This document shows positions 6,152-6,474 of a stretch of 6,474 bases of DNA, piece by piece. This DNA comes from Hyphomicrobiales bacterium (lineage in GTDB: Bacteria; Pseudomonadota; Alphaproteobacteria; Rhizobiales; Beijerinckiaceae). Each line of letters starts with the position of its first letter. Position 1 is the stretch's first letter. The stretch spans positions 1 through 6,474 of the forward strand of contig JAQGKN010000359.1 in the NCBI GenBank assembly GCA_028290085.1. Reading direction: 5' to 3'. The notes beneath the pieces were generated by a model that was not told the DNA's origin, searched no databases, and was given only the letters and a program-made list of their open reading frames with translations. The translations under genes and the position numbers were made by a program.

Positions 6152-6474
6152 TGGGGCGTGATGGCATGAGTGGAATGGCTGGTTCAGGCATGGTGTTGCG
6201 CAGCACCGCTACATCGCCCTTTGGGCGGAAGGTCAAGATCGGCGCCCATGTTCTCGAAGTCATGGAGTCGATCCGGATCGAGGTTGCCGATCCCTGGAGC
6301 GAAACGGATTCCCTGCGCGTCCAGAACCCGCTCGGCAAAATGCCAGTGCTCATTCTGGCCGACGGCACTGCCGTCTATGACAGCTGCGTCATTCTCGACC
6401 ACCTGAATGGCTTGTCGAAACATGTGTCGCTCATCCCGACAAGTCCGCGCGAGCGTCTGGCCGCGTTGACATGG
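6151..6474 (+). CDS. Glutathione S-transferase family protein, 3' partial
   Basis: An open frame of 108 codons runs off the window end without a stop. From the ATG at 6151, the sequence is a GST N-terminal thioredoxin-like domain: VLRSTATSPFGRKVKIGAHV (15-34), with Ser22 at the usual catalytic region; QNPLGKMPVLILADG (58-72), with the cis-Pro at P65; and VYDSCVILDHL (75-85), with D77/S78 at the glutathione gamma-glutamyl contact. The helical C-terminal domain begins at about PRERLAALTW and is cut; full GSTs are about 200-230 residues. Members conjugate glutathione or catalyse isomerisation or ether cleavage, for example maleylpyruvate isomerase or LigE/F; the subclass cannot be set from this fragment. 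The ATG overlaps the preceding stop, suggesting translational coupling; in-frame ATGs at 6166, 6175 and 6190 are alternatives, none with a strong Shine-Dalgarno. Confidence 0.88.
   Translation, partial: MGRDGMSGMAGSGMVLRSTATSPFGRKVKIGAHVLEVMESIRIEVADPWSETDSLRVQNPLGKMPVLILADGTAVYDSCVILDHLNGLSKHVSLIPTSPRERLAALTW

Overview
The window is GC-rich, gene-dense DNA with every gene on the + strand. It reads as an accessory catabolic cluster from a proteobacterium. Gene content, TTG starts and several TctC-type binding proteins without a transporter suggest a soil alphaproteobacterium such as the Hyphomicrobiales; a betaproteobacterium is not excluded. No ribosomal RNA, tRNA, phage, transposon, CRISPR or conspicuous repeat was seen.

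Layout: (1) 3-599, the 3' part of a PcaD-like alpha/beta hydrolase with an intact Ser-Asp-His triad. (2) 623-2269, a complete UbiD-family decarboxylase (prenylated-FMN enzyme) with the family's N/R, H, E and E...E active-site residues visible. (3) 2307-3085, a short-chain dehydrogenase/reductase split by a one-base frameshift near 2616; it also lacks the classical Tyr-x-x-x-Lys. (4) 3154-4179, a periplasmic TctC-type binding protein. (5) 4254-5060, a second alpha/beta hydrolase whose nucleophile serine is replaced by alanine. (6) 5111-6151, a second TctC-type binding protein. (7) 6151-6474, the N-terminal thioredoxin-fold domain of a glutathione S-transferase, cut by the window end.

Gaps between genes are 1 overlapping base to 74 bases and no convincing terminator was found, so one operon is likely. 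The inferred theme is capture of small (perhaps aromatic) carboxylates by two binding proteins, followed by decarboxylation, hydrolysis, redox and glutathione-dependent steps. The substrate cannot be read from the sequence. UbiX (makes prenyl-FMN) and the membrane subunits TctA and TctB are not in the window.

The most notable points are the alanine nucleophile in hydrolase 2, the frameshifted and catalytically atypical SDR, and two divergent TctC paralogues on either side of the Ala-type hydrolase. The genes are recognisable at family level, but the combination does not match a pathway I can name.
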